Positions 1 to 11,236 of a DNA stretch of 64,000 bases are shown piece by piece (positions within the stretch are counted from its first letter, which is position 1; every line of letters begins with the position of its first letter). A model generated the notes under the pieces. It worked only from the letters and a program-made list of their open reading frames with translations. It was not told the DNA's origin and did no database searches. Made by a program: the position numbers and the translations under genes. Source of the DNA: Crossaster papposus (lineage: Eukaryota > Echinodermata > Asteroidea > Velatida > Solasteridae); contig JBAIAA010000409.1 in assembly GCA_037893245.1 (NCBI GenBank), forward strand, positions 668,501 to 732,500, in the 5' to 3' direction.

Positions 1-2018
1 TTGAACAGTGATTTCATCTCGGAAACCAAAGTATTCGCGGATGCATATTTGTACTTCGTTTCTCTGCTCTGGCCATCCTTCAAGGACCACGTTCTTCAAG
101 ACTTGTAGAACTGGATCAGCTTGTGTAGCCTTCTTGATCTGCATCTGCGTGCTATCCTTCATGCAAAGATAGCTGGACTGATTGATGATTTCAATCTCTG
201 ACATGAGTCGCTCTTCCTGCCTCAGCTGGAACATCTGGTACTCGGACAAGTGACTCTTGTCGGTGGTCTTCAGGGAAGCTCTGCTCAGCATGTCGGCTAT
301 GTACATCTGGCTTCCCGGTAGGTACTGTACTCTCAGATTGTACTTCTGTAACCTCAGAAGCATGCGCTGTAGCCTCTTAGGTGCTTTGTGTATTGGCTTC
401 ATGAATATCGGCACCAATGGCTTGTGATCCGTGTTCACGGTGATCATCTCTCTGCCATGTAGATACTGATCATATCTCTCGCACGAAAAGACTATGGCTA
501 GGCACTCTTTCTCTATTTGTGCGTAGTTCTGCTCTGCAGAAGTAAGAGACCGGGATGCGAATACGACTGGTTGCCCATTCTGAAGGAGAGTCGTTCCCAG
601 CCCTTTCGTGGATGCGTCACATTGAATTGTGACTTCTTCCTTTAAGTCGTAGTACCGGAGAACTGGAGCACTGGTGATCATGTCCTTTATCTGCTGAAAG
701 GACTCTTCTTGTTGTGTCTGCCATGTAAAGACTGCGGTTTGCTCTGTCAGCTTTCGGAGTGGCTCACTCACCTCTGCAAGCCTTGGCAAATATCGCGATA
801 GGTAGTTGACACATCCCAGCAGACGCTGGACTGCTTTATTCGAGTCTGGCCGCTGCATGTTTTGCATTGCCTCTACCTTCCTTGGATCGAATTCCATCGG
901 CAGTCAAGATTTGGCCCATGTACGTCACCTCACTCAGTCGCAGTCTGAGCTTTTTCCGGTTGAGTTTCAGGTTTAATGCCTCTCGTGTTCGCTGAAGTAG
1001 TGCTCTCAAGCTCCTGTCATGTTCCGCTACATCCCGGCCGTACACCAGGATATCATCTGCGATGACTGCTGTACCGGGTAGTCCCTGTATTATCTCGATC
1101 TGTCGTCGCTGGTATTCTTCAGGAGCTGAAGCTATCCCAAACGGCATTCTGAGATAGCGGTATCTGCCGAATGTGGTCCAGAAGGTTGTCAAGAAGGAGC
1201 TCTCTTCATCAAGTTACACTTGATGAAATCCTTCCTTCGCATTTGAGGACTGAGAAGACCTTGGCATTGGATAGAGAGGGTAACATCTCTTCAAGTGTTG
1301 GCATCTGGTATTTGGGCCGCTTGATGGCTTTGTTTAGTTCTCGTGGATCTAAACAAATTCGCATCTTGCCTGGTTTATCGACAACAACCAGGCTGCTGAT
1401 CCATGCTAGGCTTGATTACCTTCGCTATGATGCCTCGTGCCTCTAGGTAGCATATCTTGTCGTGTAGTTTGTCTTTCATGGCAACAGGAACACGACGTGG
1501 TGCGTTCTGGACTGGTCGCATGTCAGGATTAATGTCAATGTGGTATTCGCCAGCTAGGCAACCTAGCCCTTCGAATACATCGCTGAACTCTGACAGAATG
1601 TTGCTCTCTGTCATAGGTGCTGCGTCGTGATGTTGCATGCTGTTGACTGCGTTGTCAACATGTACGCTGATGAGGCCCATCTTTGTACATGTCCGTCGTG
1701 ACAGGAGGGGAGGCTGACTGGAATCAACTATTTTGAAGTTAAGATTCCACTGCACGCCTTTGTATAGTGACATCTCAGATCACATTCTCCCTTGACGTTG
1801 ATGATACTGTCATTGTACAGTTTCAACCTCGCTGTTGATTTCCTTATGCGGGGTTTCCCTGTCTGCATGATTGCACACAGGTTGTCGAATGACATCACGT
1901 TGCATGTCGCTCCGGTGTCGATCTGGCACTGGATGTTGATCTCACCTGGGTCTGTGTTGAATGTCAGTGGAACAGTAAGCGCTCTGTTACCACTGGTGAC
2001 AGCCCCAAGCAGTTGCAC
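1..2018 (-). pseudogene. pol: Gypsy A protease-RT-RNase H, frameshifted
   Basis: This is the polyprotein that would process Gag and reverse-transcribe the RNA. Reading leftward, an aspartic protease with a DTGAT active site lies near 1920. A linker and the RT start follow (1375-1773), then an RT block with KPGKMRICLDPRELN near 1330-1380, then the RT core at 836-1192. The core has the box FGIASAPEEYQRR and the catalytic motif as IADD, where Gypsy elements usually carry Y(L/V)DD. RNase H-like sequence continues to base 1. Reading frames change at about 1375 and 1190 and again near 840, so no functional product is expected. The right-hand part overlaps the end of gag in another frame, as usual for the family. 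Similarity is to metazoan Gypsy pol in general; the lineage was not determined. Confidence 0.8.
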
Positions 2019-2060
2019 ACCAAAGACAGATTCATCAGTATCGCTGTCAGACGATACCTC

Positions 2061-2867
2061 TTACATCGTGTGCAGGCTCTTTTGATTGTCTCTCCATCTG
2101 CACACTGTCTGGAAGTGGTTCATTTTCCCGCACTTCGCGCATTTTTTTCCATAAGCAGGGCACTTCTTTTTGTCCCACTCATGTGAAGATCCACAGTATT
2201 TGCACGATTTCAGTTTCTGTGTCTTTTTTGGATCTCTGGGCTTTGCTCTGGTGCTGCTTAGGGGTTTTCTGCTCTCTCGTTTCCTCACAGAGTGTACAGT
2301 TTCAGTATGTGGCATGTCTATCTAGTTTTGAGCTGTTCCTGTGTCATCTCACTGATTCGGAGAGACTGTATTGCTTGCTTCAGATCACATTCTTTCTGCC
2401 TGAAGAGTCGTGCTCGTGCTGCTTTGTCTCTAGTTCCAAGAACCAATCTATCTCGGATCATCTTTGTTTCGAGCTGAGTGAATTTGCATTTTCCTCAGCC
2501 AACTGTCTCAGGCGAATGACATACTGGTCTACAGTTTCATTTGGCTGTTTATCGGCAGTATGGAACAGGTATATCTCTCATACAATACATTCCTTGAAGG
2601 TGCAAAATGTTCCTGTAGCTTGTCAAGAATGGTTTTATGACTTTTCATTTCGTCATCTGTGAGCTGAAGTTGCTTTAATATGTTCTTGCAATCTTTTCCC
2701 ATCACACTTTTCAGAGTAGCTATTTGGATAGACTCATCCTTTTTATCAAGTTCTACTGCTTTGCGATAGTCCTCGAAACTCTCTCTGAAGAAGGTCCAAT
2801 TATTTGCAAGATCACCCCCTTTACAGTTCATGGCTCCTGGCGGTGGAATTTGGTAGGCCGCCATCAT
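2061..2867 (-). pseudogene. gag: Gypsy A gag, frameshifted
   Basis: This is the capsid/nucleocapsid gene of element A. The start at 2867 (MMAAYQIPPPGAM) lies about 210 bp from the primer binding site. The first 112 codons read as a typical metazoan Gypsy Gag (NNWTFFRESFEDY). Frames shift near 2570 and again near 2465, where downstream segments such as PNETVDQYVIRLRQLAEE and RDRLVLGTRDKAARARL continue the same protein in other frames. The nucleocapsid part at 2061-2315 carries CKYCGSSHEWDKKKC and CAKCGKMNHFQTVC, two zinc-knuckle-like motifs, the second a canonical CX2CX4HX4C. The N-terminal piece exists a second time at 18905-19050. Confidence 0.8.
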
Positions 2868-3075
2868 GTAAACACAGTTGTGTATCGCTATTCACTGTGT
2901 AAAATGTACTTGTACACTGCAATGTACTGTTCGTATGCATGCACACAGTCACTGAAAATTCGGAAGTTCAGTCTCATCTTACCTCCGAAAAATCTCTCTT
3001 TTTTGCAGTTGAAGGCTGGCTACTCCAACATTCACAGTATACTCAATCGAATCTCTGACATTTTGTGCACATATC

Positions 3076-3093
3076 AGTCCACTTCTGACACCA
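3076..3093 (-). promoter_or_regulatory. Primer binding site of Gypsy A
   Basis: The minus strand reads TGGTGTCAGAAGTGGACT directly after the LTR end ACGTAACA. It would pair with the 3' end of a leucine tRNA (…TGACA-CCA). This fixes the boundary between LTR and internal region. Element B uses the same primer type at 18841-18858. Confidence 0.75.
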
Positions 3094-3208
3094 TGTTACG
3101 TGGTTCTATTTATGATTGGGGCTTGGAAAGACGACACTTATTCAGACAGTATTCTGACTAACAACTGTGTATTCTGAACTCCTGCAACTTCATGTCTGGT
3201 TAACATAG
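3094..3208 (-). repeat. 5' LTR of Gypsy A, proximal 115 bp
   Basis: The segment starts TGTTACGTGG right at the primer binding site and runs to the element B insertion point. The same 115 bp occur at about 19280-19394 inside the rearranged 5' LTR region of element B. The remaining LTR should continue from 21110; its outer end was not located. Confidence 0.65.
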
Positions 3209-4633
3209 TGTGGCGAACCTACTTTCCTTGACAGTCTCAAGAACTCTCCAGACGAGCGGCAGTCCAGATAGTCCTAGGGCGATTATTCGTTTGGTAACTG
3301 TCTGTCGCCGCACGTAACACAATCTTCCCGGAACCTATATTAGGCGCGAAATCTAGCAACAAGGCAACGCGAACCCGGACTTCCCTACACGGACAACTGA
3401 CCAGACGTCAAAATAACTGGACACAAGTACCATCACAACTAACTTCAACTGCCTCTTTAATTCCAATACAATCACTGTAGTATGTCCCTCTTTATTGTGA
3501 TAATCAATGTGAGACTAATGCTTAAAGGGAAGGGGTTTCCTTAAAGAGTTGTTCGAGGGGACAAGGAAATGGAATTACTTTAGGGAAGGGATTTCTTTAA
3601 GGAAGGGGTTTCTTTAAGCGAGTTGACCCTCGTGAGATCTCCCGAAGGCAGATATCGATCCTCCAATTGAGCTCGATCCTCCGTCTCCCGCGAGGCTGCC
3701 GTCAACCAGTGCTTTAGGGCCCAGTTCCTGAAAGCGAGGTGACCCTCGTGAGGTCTTCCGAAGGCAGATATCGATCCTCAAATTGAGCTCGATCCTCCGT
3801 CTCCTGCGAGGCAGCCGTCAACCAGTGCTTCAGGGAATGAGATTCCTTAAGTTCAGGGGATTTCTTAAGTTCAGGGGATTCCTTAAGTTCAGGGGATTCC
3901 TTAAGTTGAGGGGATTCCTTAAGGTGAGGGGATTCCTTAAGGTGAGGGGATTCCTTAAGGTGAGGGGATTCCTTAAGGTGAGGGGATTCCTTAAGGTGAG
4001 GGGATTCCTTAAGGTAAGGCAACTACTTCGGTGAAGGGAACTAACAGGTAATCCTTCTAGAATCCACCATAGGGCCTAAACTAGTGATTTATTAAGAGGA
4101 TCTGCTCGTAGGGCTAGGAAATTGAAGTGGGGGAATTTCTACACACGGGGATAAGTTTTATTATCGAGTTATTTAGCTAGACATAAACACGACAACCTCG
4201 AATATCACATATGCCTGAGCTACCACCAGGAACAACAGAGAAGTAGGGTGTGCAACGAAGTGAACTGTTTGTGCTCCGCAAATCTCTCCAAGTCCCACGA
4301 TTAGCTTTAAGTAAACTAGTAGATAACACCCAACTACTGAAAATACATCTCAACACTCACGATCAAGTACAGTAAGCGATGCCGACGTCCACAATTCGCT
4401 GCTGATCTCCGGTCCTGGCCCGAGTCGCTCCGTGAGAACGCAACACTGTAGCTTCTCAATATAACGTCAGCACGTGCACATCAAACACGATCGACGCGTA
4501 CTGATCCCCGGCTCGACTCGTTCCACTGTGCTCAACACTCGCTTTTATACCCGCTTATAAAAATAGCACAGACTAACTATGGCGCGCCAAAGCATCCAAA
4601 TAACGGAGCACCTATGTATTGCATTTCGCTACA
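3209..4633 (-). repeat. 3' LTR of Gypsy B
   Basis: This 1425 bp LTR is bounded by TG and CA. It matches 19395-21105 apart from a SINE present only there and a few substitutions and small indels. A polypurine tract abuts its right edge, which identifies it as the 3' LTR of a minus-strand element. It contains a 116 bp tandem duplication and an 18 bp minisatellite. Confidence 0.88.
3618..4019. repeat. Tandem repeats inside Gypsy B LTR
   Basis: A 116 bp unit beginning GCGAGTTGACCCTCGTGAG occurs twice (3618-3733 and from 3734). It is followed by about ten copies of an 18 bp unit, CCTTAAGGTGAGGGGATT and variants, at about 3838-4019. The same arrangement is in the 5' LTR (20091-20489), so the arrays predate insertion. 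The 18 bp period keeps short LKESPH-type frames open; these are not genes. Confidence 0.85.
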
Positions 4634-4649
4634 CAGCCCCCCTCTCAAG
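4634..4649 (-). promoter_or_regulatory. Polypurine tract of Gypsy B
   Basis: The minus strand reads CTTGAGAGGGGGGCTG immediately before the 3' LTR, the expected plus-strand priming site. Just upstream, AGACCG/CGGTCT (about 4653-4667) forms a small inverted repeat. Bases 4668-4820 are untranslated element B sequence with no recognisable feature. Confidence 0.7.
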
Positions 4650-4829
4650 TTCAGACCGTCCCGGTCTGTTAAACTGATAAAACTTTAAAACGAAATAAAA
4701 TATAAGGTGCTCACAATATACATTGAAAAATCATCTTCTAGCTTCATACAAGGAACCTTGCACTTAAGGTCTCCTTAAGGGTGCCCACTTAAGGCACTAA
4801 ATATAAATGATAACAAAATACCCAGGTGA

Positions 4830-5319
4830 AAATTCCAGTTGAAACCAGTTAAACTTTCAACTGGTTTCAACTGTTTTGAACTGGAATTAACTGGTGTCCA
4901 ACTGGTACGTGATGGAATCAACTGGCATCAACTGGTAGCTCAATCAGATTCAACAAAAACCAGTTGAAACCAGTTGTAAGCAGTTAAAGAACCAGTTACC
5001 AACTGGTAATTTGTGTGGCGACAATAGGAACCAGTTGAAACCAGTTGTAGGAACATTTACTGGTCAATCTTGTGGCGACAATAGGAAAACAGTTTAAACC
5101 AGTTGAACGAACCAGTTACCAACTGGTCATTCTTGTGGTGAAAATAGGAAACAGTACAAACCAGTTGAAGGAACCAGTTACCAACTGGTCATTCTTGTGC
5201 CGACAACAGGAAACAGTTCAAACCAGTTGAAGGAACCAGTTACGTACCCTGAACTGGTCTTTTTTATTAACAATAACCAATTGTTGAAACCAGTTACATG
5301 TACCAACTGGTCAAGTGAA
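4830..5319. repeat. Left subterminal AACCAGTT repeats of D1
   Basis: The octamer AACCAGTT or its complement AACTGGTT recurs every 10-30 bp, embedded in longer degenerate units such as GGAACCAGTTACCAACTGGT with 'ATTCTTGTGGCGACAATAGG' spacers. Equivalent repeats sit at the right end (about 11090-11230). Subterminal arrays of one short motif in both orientations commonly serve as transposase binding sites; that role here is inference. Confidence 0.7.
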
Positions 5320-6461
5320 CAGCAGCCGATTTCACGAAACTTTACTTTATGGCGTAAGTGGACTTACGCCATAACTTATTGCGCAAGTTGCGCAATAACT
5401 TTAGGACGGATTTCACGAAAGTTACGCATTATCGGGATATGTCGTAACTTACCGAGTTACGCCATAAGATGTGGCGTAACTTACGCCATGACTTTAGGTG
5501 GCGTAAGTCTTGGCTATGTGTCGTAAACAAGGCGTTCAATCAACGTGAACACCGAAGAGCGCTTCGCCGTGAAAGATTGTTTCGATCCGTGACCGAATAA
5601 ATCCCCTATATATCATCTCGAAGACGACGAAATCAGAGGACGGTATCGCTCTTCTCGGAAGGGTATTTTCCAAATCGTTAAAGATTTACGACATGTTTGG
5701 AGCGTCCTACAAGGATAGTTTCTCATTTTCCGTTAACTTTAGTAAATGTCGCGTGCAAAAAAAACCACCGTGACCCTCGTTTAAATCTCACTTTCTCAAA
5801 TCATAACAAATCTCCGGCGCACTTTTTTGTCTCAAAAGTTAAACAGCGCCCTCATGCATCCCTAAAAGATGAATGTAGGCCTATATTGGTCGAACAAAAT
5901 ACATAATGTACTCGGGAATGAAAGGGAATGTGGTTTGTAAGGAGTGCGTTCTCCAAATGTATTGTTAGATAGCAACCCACCTGTTCAAATCAAATCAAAG
6001 CCAGAACCAAAGGATTGTTTTTGTAGTTTTTGTACCCAGTTTATAGGCTTATAGGTTATATAAAACACTACAAAACATGACAAATTGAGAAACCAATGCA
6101 AGTCTAGGAACAAGGCTTCTGTTTTTTATTTATAAATAAATTCTACATGTACATTGTATATACACAAATTGTTCCAAGAAAGAAATTATAATAAAGAAAG
6201 ATAATAAATATAAACAAATATTTTTACATTATTCTGCTACACAGTGGGTAGTCTTGGTTGCAAGACGTCCTAATCTCAGTATGCAGTGCGCGTAGACCGC
6301 TTACGTAATCTTGGAACCAAGACTAATTTCAATGTCAAGTATAAAGGGGCATTCAAAATATCAATGTTTTTAAGTTTGACTTTTAACCATTTCGCCCTGG
6401 ATGACATATACAAACACAAAGTTTTTCCCAGATTAAAAACGGATGACACATAAACAAGCCA

Positions 6462-6538
6462 CGAGCAAGGCCGAAAATGTTCGTCAGCAACGAACAAGGC
6501 CAGAAATGTCTGTCAGCAGGGAGCAAGGCCGGAAATGC
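6462..6538. repeat. 29 bp tandem repeat, about 2.7 copies
   Basis: The units begin CGAGCAAGGCCGAAAATG (6462), CGAACAAGGCCAGAAATG (6491) and GGAGCAAGGCCGGAAATG (6520). They are diverged, non-coding and internal to D2. Confidence 0.7.
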
Positions 6539-6656
6539 GTGGGTGTGCTTTCCGGTACCATTGGGCTGAACCCACCTCGGATCGAGTTTCGTTAAAAATA
6601 ATCCCGCGCGTCGGCTCGGTGATGTTAAAATAATCCCGGCACGAACTGGTGGAGAC

Positions 6657-6854
6657 TATGGAGCGTCAAAAGCTAGTACATGTAGAACAAACATTTTAAG
6701 TTTTCAGAAACTGCGACACAGATAGTAAAATCCAAATTTCTGCTAGCATAAAATCCAGTGTTTTTTTAACCAGTGTCGCAATTTCTGAAAACCTACAATT
6801 ATACTAGCTCTGAGAAAATCGGAAAATACGGTTGTCCACTTTTGACGCTCCATA
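6657..6854. mobile_element. 198 bp MITE inside D2
   Basis: The inverted ends are TATGGAGCGTCAAAAG and its complement. The flanks share GGAGAC (6651-6656 and 6855-6860), a likely 6 bp target duplication. The interior is AT-rich with an imperfect inverted fold. No coding capacity. Confidence 0.75.
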
Positions 6855-6969
6855 GGAGACAATTCCCCTACATTTTAGAGTCAACATTTTGTAAACGTTG
6901 ATTACTTTTAATGGCCCCAATAAATAGGGAAAATTATGACAGGGAATAAAGAACATCTTGAAATGAGAA

Positions 6970-7390
6970 GTTAAGACATTACACTTACAGTAAGCACTAT
7001 CTTCAGCTGGCACCAAAATGATGGCACGCTGCTGACAGGCAATAGCAATGACCATCTGCAAATTAGCATTAAGATACTGCGACACTTTTAAATGTTCCTT
7101 TGCAACCATAGCCTTTTCTTCTCAATTTCCAGAAGTAAATTTGTCCAATTCATACATTTTCCTATTTGTTATTGATAATTCTTTAGGTTGTACATGTTCT
7201 ACACCACTCCGGGTTGCAGTCTGTGTTGACAGGTCTGGCCTTGATGATGTAGAGGCAATGGAGGCTTCCAGTTTAGTTAGTAAATCTTTCTGATGGGTCG
7301 TGATCAGCGTCGTAGTCATCATCATCATCAGCAGCATTATCTTTATCGCAATCCTCAATTTGAAAGAAAGCTGCAATAAACACAATCGTA
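6970..7390 (-). pseudogene. Possible accessory-protein exons of D2
   Basis: Two coding-like stretches lie on the minus strand. One starts after a TTGCAG acceptor near 7380 and gives an acidic Asp-rich frame. A shifted frame reads KDLLTKLEASIASTSS through ELSITNRKMYELDKF. The second (about 7100-6985, QYLNANLQMVIAIACQQRA) ends at a GTAAGT donor. The Lys/Glu-rich tail resembles the C-terminal region of transposon accessory proteins, but no domain is secure and frames are broken. Treat as a remnant. Confidence 0.25.
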
Positions 7391-8330
7391 AAATGTTGCT
7401 TACAAAATATCTAAGCAAAAAAACCTACTAGTACTACTAGGGCCTATAGGAACAAGAAAACACTATCCAGACTTTTGTTCAGACCAGTCTCATCCCTAGC
7501 CATGCTAGCCTGGTTTGTGCACAAATCAGGTTGATGATGTCCGTAACGTTAGGCCTAATGCCTAGGTCCTATAGAATTATTTCCTAGTTGTATTCAGCTC
7601 GATCAACACGGAAGGAAAAAAAGAGCACAGATTATCATGCCTAATATTATTATGCCTTACCAATAAATTACTAGTACTACTACTAGTACTACCACTCTTT
7701 TCTCCATCCCGGCCATTTTTATTTTCTAGCTTTTGCAGCAAGCTCCCCCCTCCCCCAGGCCCCACCTTTTTCTCGCTTTAAACCAATCTTTTGTTGACAT
7801 CCGCTGTCGCAGCACTCTGCCAACACAGCTTTTTTACCTTTCTATATTCATATGACCTTTTCCCTTTTAAGTTTTATAATTGTTGCCAAACAACTGTGTT
7901 AAATTTTCTCTCACAAATTCAGTTAAAATGTTAAGTTCTGCCCTCCCCCGGGCCCCCCACCCCCGGGCCCCCCACCCCCAGTTAGTGCCACTGCCACATT
8001 TGTTTTCTTCTAGTTCTATCATTGTATTCGGTATAACGCTCAACATCGATCACAAACATTCAAGTTGCCATGTTGTGCTCACTGTTTTTACCAGATTTAC
8101 TTATTACCCGCTAAATCATCGTTAGCACTAGCAGACGAACACCGCCGGCCGCTCATCCTCGATCGATCGACGCAACGATCGGATATGATCAAGTGACAAA
8201 ACCTTACGTGACTGACTGATGACAATCCCTATCCTATCTTTGTTCAAGTTGCTGCTTCAATTTCCCATTATAGGTCAAGACAAGGCGCGATTGTACTATG
8301 GGTCTTTCATTGAGAAAAAAACGGCTTTAA

Positions 8331-8720
8331 AATAAGCCACTTTGGAGTTCCGACTGCGCATGTGCACAACAAGATTCAACAATTTTTCTCAAGGAGGTCA
8401 AGTGATACAAACACGGCAGACAAATGCACACAAGGCTATGGGGGACGTGGTAACCAAATCCGCATTTTTTACATTTTCTTGTGAAATCGAAAAAAATAAA
8501 TAATATTTGTTCGAACAAAAGTTTGGCCACACAAAGCGGCTGAAAACACCAAAACGTAAACAAAAATATGTTACTTAGTAACTTTAAAACACGACGATCT
8601 CTTGAAATTTGCTGGTACCCCGCTATGCTTTTGCACGCAATCGATGAAATGTTTATATCGAAAGAAATATTGTCAAGGGAAAATGTGCGCATGTGCAGTT
8701 GGAATACCAAATTGGCTTAT
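8331..8720. mobile_element. 390 bp MITE, copy 1 of a two-copy family
   Basis: The ends are inverted (AATAAGCCACTTTGGAGTTCC on the left, GGAATACCAAATTGGCTTAT on the right), with internal inverted words TGCGCATGTGCA. A second copy in the opposite orientation lies at 54707-55084 and matches over most of its length. Non-coding. Confidence 0.75.
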
Positions 8721-9182
8721 CGGTATTCACGCTACAATTTAACACAGCCCCGAAAAAATGGCGGCCTCCAACAAAAATCCGCGTAAACACGTATAATTGT
8801 AACGTCTGTTTTATGTATATTTGTACAACAACTGCAAATAGTCGTTGTTAGAACTTGAGGTCACCCTCGTCCTATAAATATAAACGTTTTTAGTGAAAAT
8901 AGGATGTTGCGTAGCTAAGTCGAGTTTCGTGAAATCGATTTTAACTTATGGCGCAGCTACGCATTAAAGTTATGGCGTAAGTCTTGCGCCACATCCAGTT
9001 AAGGCGTAAGTTACGCACAGTTTCGTGAAATCGGCTGCAGGAACCAAATAAAACATTCTTTAAAAGTCTAATTATATCCCCAACAAAATCAACAGACAGC
9101 ACATTTTCCCCAACTTTATTTATTAAAAATACCTATTGCCAAGAACCAACACCCCCCTCGACTTCCGCAATACCAGTTGCAA

Positions 9183-10677
9183 AAATCAGTGGCAAGATTC
9201 GAACCAGTTGCAAGATTCGAACCAGTTGCAAGAACCAGTTGCAAGAACCAGTTGCAAGAACCAGTTGCAAGAACCAGTTGCAAAAACCAGTTGCGCCAAA
9301 ACCAGTTGCGCCAAAACCAGTTGCGCCAAAACCAGTTGCGCCAAAACCAGTTGCGCCAAAACCAGTTGCGCCAAAACCAGTTGCGCCAAAACCAGTTGCG
9401 CCAAAACATGCAGTTGCGCCAAAACATGCAGTTGCGCCAAAACATGCAGTTGCGCCAAAACATGCAGTTGCGCCAAAACATGCAGTTGCGCCAAAACATG
9501 CAGTTGCGCCAAAACATGCAGTTGCGCCAAAACATGCATTTGCGCCAAAACATGCATTTGCGCCAAAACATGCAGTTGCGCCAAAACATGCAGTTGCGCC
9601 AAAACATGCAGTTGCGCCAAAACATGCAGTTGCGCCAAAACATGCAGTTGCGCCAAAACATGCAGTTGCGCCAAAACATGCAGTTGCGCCAAAACATGCA
9701 GTTGCGCCAAAACATGCAGTTGCGCCAAAACATGCAGTTGCGCCAAAACATGCAGTTGCGCCAAAACATGCATTTGCGCCAAAACATGCAGTTGCGCCAA
9801 AACATGCAGTTGCGCCAAAACATGCAGTTGCGCCAAAACATGCAGTTGCGCCAAAACATGCAGTTGCGCCAAAACATGCAGTTGCGCCAAAACATGCAGT
9901 TGCGCCAAAACATGCAGTTGCGCCAAAACATGCAGTTGCGCCAAAACATGCAGTTGCGCCAAAACATGCAGTTGCGCCAAAACATGCAGTTGCGCCAAAA
10001 CATGCAGTTGCGCCAAAACATGCAGTTGCGCCAAAACATGCAGTTGCCCAAAACATGCAGTTGCAAAAGCCAGTTGCAAAAGCCAGTTGCAAAAGCCAGT
10101 TGCAAAAGCCAGTTGCAAAAACCAGTTGCAAAAACCAGTTGCAAAAACCAGTTGCAAAAACCAGTTGCAAAAACCAGTTGCAAAAACCAGTTGCAAAAAC
10201 CAGTTGCAAAAACCAGTTGCAAAAACCAGTTGCAAAAACCAGTTGCAAAAACCAGTTGCAAAAACCAGTTGCAAAAACCAGTTGCAAAAACCAGTTGCAA
10301 AAACCAGTTGCAAAAACCAGTTGCAAAAACCAGTTGCAAAAACCAGTTGCAAAAACCAGTTGCAAAAACCAGTTGCAAAAACCAGTTGCAAAAACCAGTT
10401 GCAAAAACCAGTTGCAAAAAACCAGTTGCAAAAACCAGTTGCAAAAACCAGTTGCAAAAACCAGTTGCAAAAACCAGTTGCAAAAACCAGTTGCAAAAAC
10501 CAGTTGCAAAACCAGTTGCAAAAACCAGTTGCAAAAACAAGTTGCAAAAACCAGTTGCAAAAACCAGTTGCAAAAACCAGTTGCAAAAACCAGTTGCAAA
10601 AACCAGTTGCAAAAACCAGTTGCAAAAACCATGCAGTTGCGAAAACCAGTTGAACAACCAGTTGCAAAACCAGTTGC
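9183..10677. repeat. AGTTGC satellite of D1, period 13, 15, 18, then 13 bp
   Basis: This is a 1.5 kb tandem array with discrete blocks. The 13 bp unit CCAGTTGCAAGAA comes first (9220-9290). Next is the 15 bp unit CCAGTTGCGCCAAAA (about 8 copies, to 9405). Then comes the 18 bp unit ACATGCAGTTGCGCCAAA (about 36 copies, to 10045). The 13 bp unit CCAGTTGCAAAAG/A fills the rest (over 45 copies). All share the core CAGTTGC. No stop codon arises in several frames, so roughly 500-codon frames are open on both strands; they are by-products of the repeat. Confidence 0.9.
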
Positions 10678-11089
10678 AATAGTCGATGTTAAATTGTGGT
10701 ATTTTGTCCAAAAATGCACTTTTGTGACATTATATGTAATTATTCAAACGATTCCATGATTGAATTTATATTTTTGTGCAAACATAGTTAAAAATTCCCA
10801 TTACATTCCATTCGTATTCAAATTTTGACATTATTCATAAAAACTAGCTGTGACTATGTCGTGGACAAAAAAGTGTAGTATAAAACTAACTAACGGCGAT
10901 GGCTAAGTGTGTAGTATGTATTTACATGTAGTAGGTAATATATAAGAGTAGGTTATTATTGTATGTATTGTATGTATACCTACTTCCCCTATAGTAATGT
11001 TTAATAAAATAAATTCCATTGGTATTATTTCATTACGGAATTCCACGCAGTTATATATCAGAACGTTCATTGAAGTTTTTTGGTTTCAA

Positions 11090-11236
11090 AACCAGTTAAG
11101 CCAGTTAAACCAGTTCAATACCAGTTAAACCAGTTCAATACCCAGTTGAACTGGACCAGTTGAGACCAGCTCGACTGGTTTTAACTGGTCCCAACTAGTC
11201 CAGTTCAACTGGTTTCAACTGGAATTTTCACCTGGG
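11090..11236. repeat. Right subterminal repeats of D1
   Basis: Degenerate AACCAGTTAA and CCAGTTCAATA units in one orientation are followed by AACTGGTTT units in the other. They lead into the right terminal inverted repeat. Confidence 0.7.

Larger units (their letters stand above)
1..3208 (-). mobile_element. Ty3/Gypsy retrotransposon A, 5' part, degraded
   Basis: On the minus strand the order is LTR end (3094-3208), primer binding site, gag, CCHC knuckle, aspartic protease, reverse transcriptase and RNase H. The element runs off the left window edge in the RNase H to integrase linker. Several frameshifts break gag and pol, so it is an old inactive copy. Its 5' LTR is interrupted at 3208/3209 by element B and should resume at about 21110. 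The Gypsy class follows from the domain order (protease-RT-RNase H before integrase) and the RT motifs. Confidence 0.85.
5323..9037. mobile_element. DNA element D2 nested in D1
   Basis: The termini are inverted: CAGCCGATTTCACGAAAC at 5323 and its complement ending at 9037. CAG is duplicated at 5320-5322 and 9038-9040, and D1-type sequence resumes on both sides. The ends carry GCGTAA/TTACGC inverted motifs (5340-5530 and 8930-9025). The interior holds a 29 bp repeat, a MITE, possible exon remnants on the minus strand, and a second MITE. The family is not certain: a 3 bp duplication fits Harbinger or CACTA-like elements. The stretches 5531-6461, 7420-8330 and 8721-8930 show no gene I can support. 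Confidence 0.7.
4821..11236. mobile_element. DNA element D1 with AACCAGTT-rich body, TA target
   Basis: The ends are inverted repeats: CCCAGGTGAAAATTCCAGTT at the left and its complement ending CACCTGGG at the right. The inverted match continues for about 30 bp. TA flanks both sides (4819-4820 and 11237-11238). Between them are degenerate AACCAGTT/AACTGGTT repeats at both ends, nested element D2, and a 1.5 kb satellite. No transposase was recognised, so this looks non-autonomous. TA duplication would suit Tc1/mariner-like or other TA-specific families; I cannot assign one. It lies in the 3' untranslated region of element B. Bases 10678-11080 are AT-rich with nothing recognisable. Confidence 0.75.

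Noticed and set aside
3838-4019. Regular short repeats that look CRISPR-like
   Set aside because: Units are contiguous without unique spacers and lie in a eukaryotic LTR.
3714-4034. LKESPH-repeat frames in the LTR (also 20188-20508)
   Set aside because: The 18 bp minisatellite is a multiple of three, which keeps frames open; it lies in an LTR with no coding context.
9116-10759. Six overlapping frames of about 500 codons on both strands
   Set aside because: All come from the stop-free AGTTGC satellite; six mutually overlapping repetitive frames cannot all be proteins.
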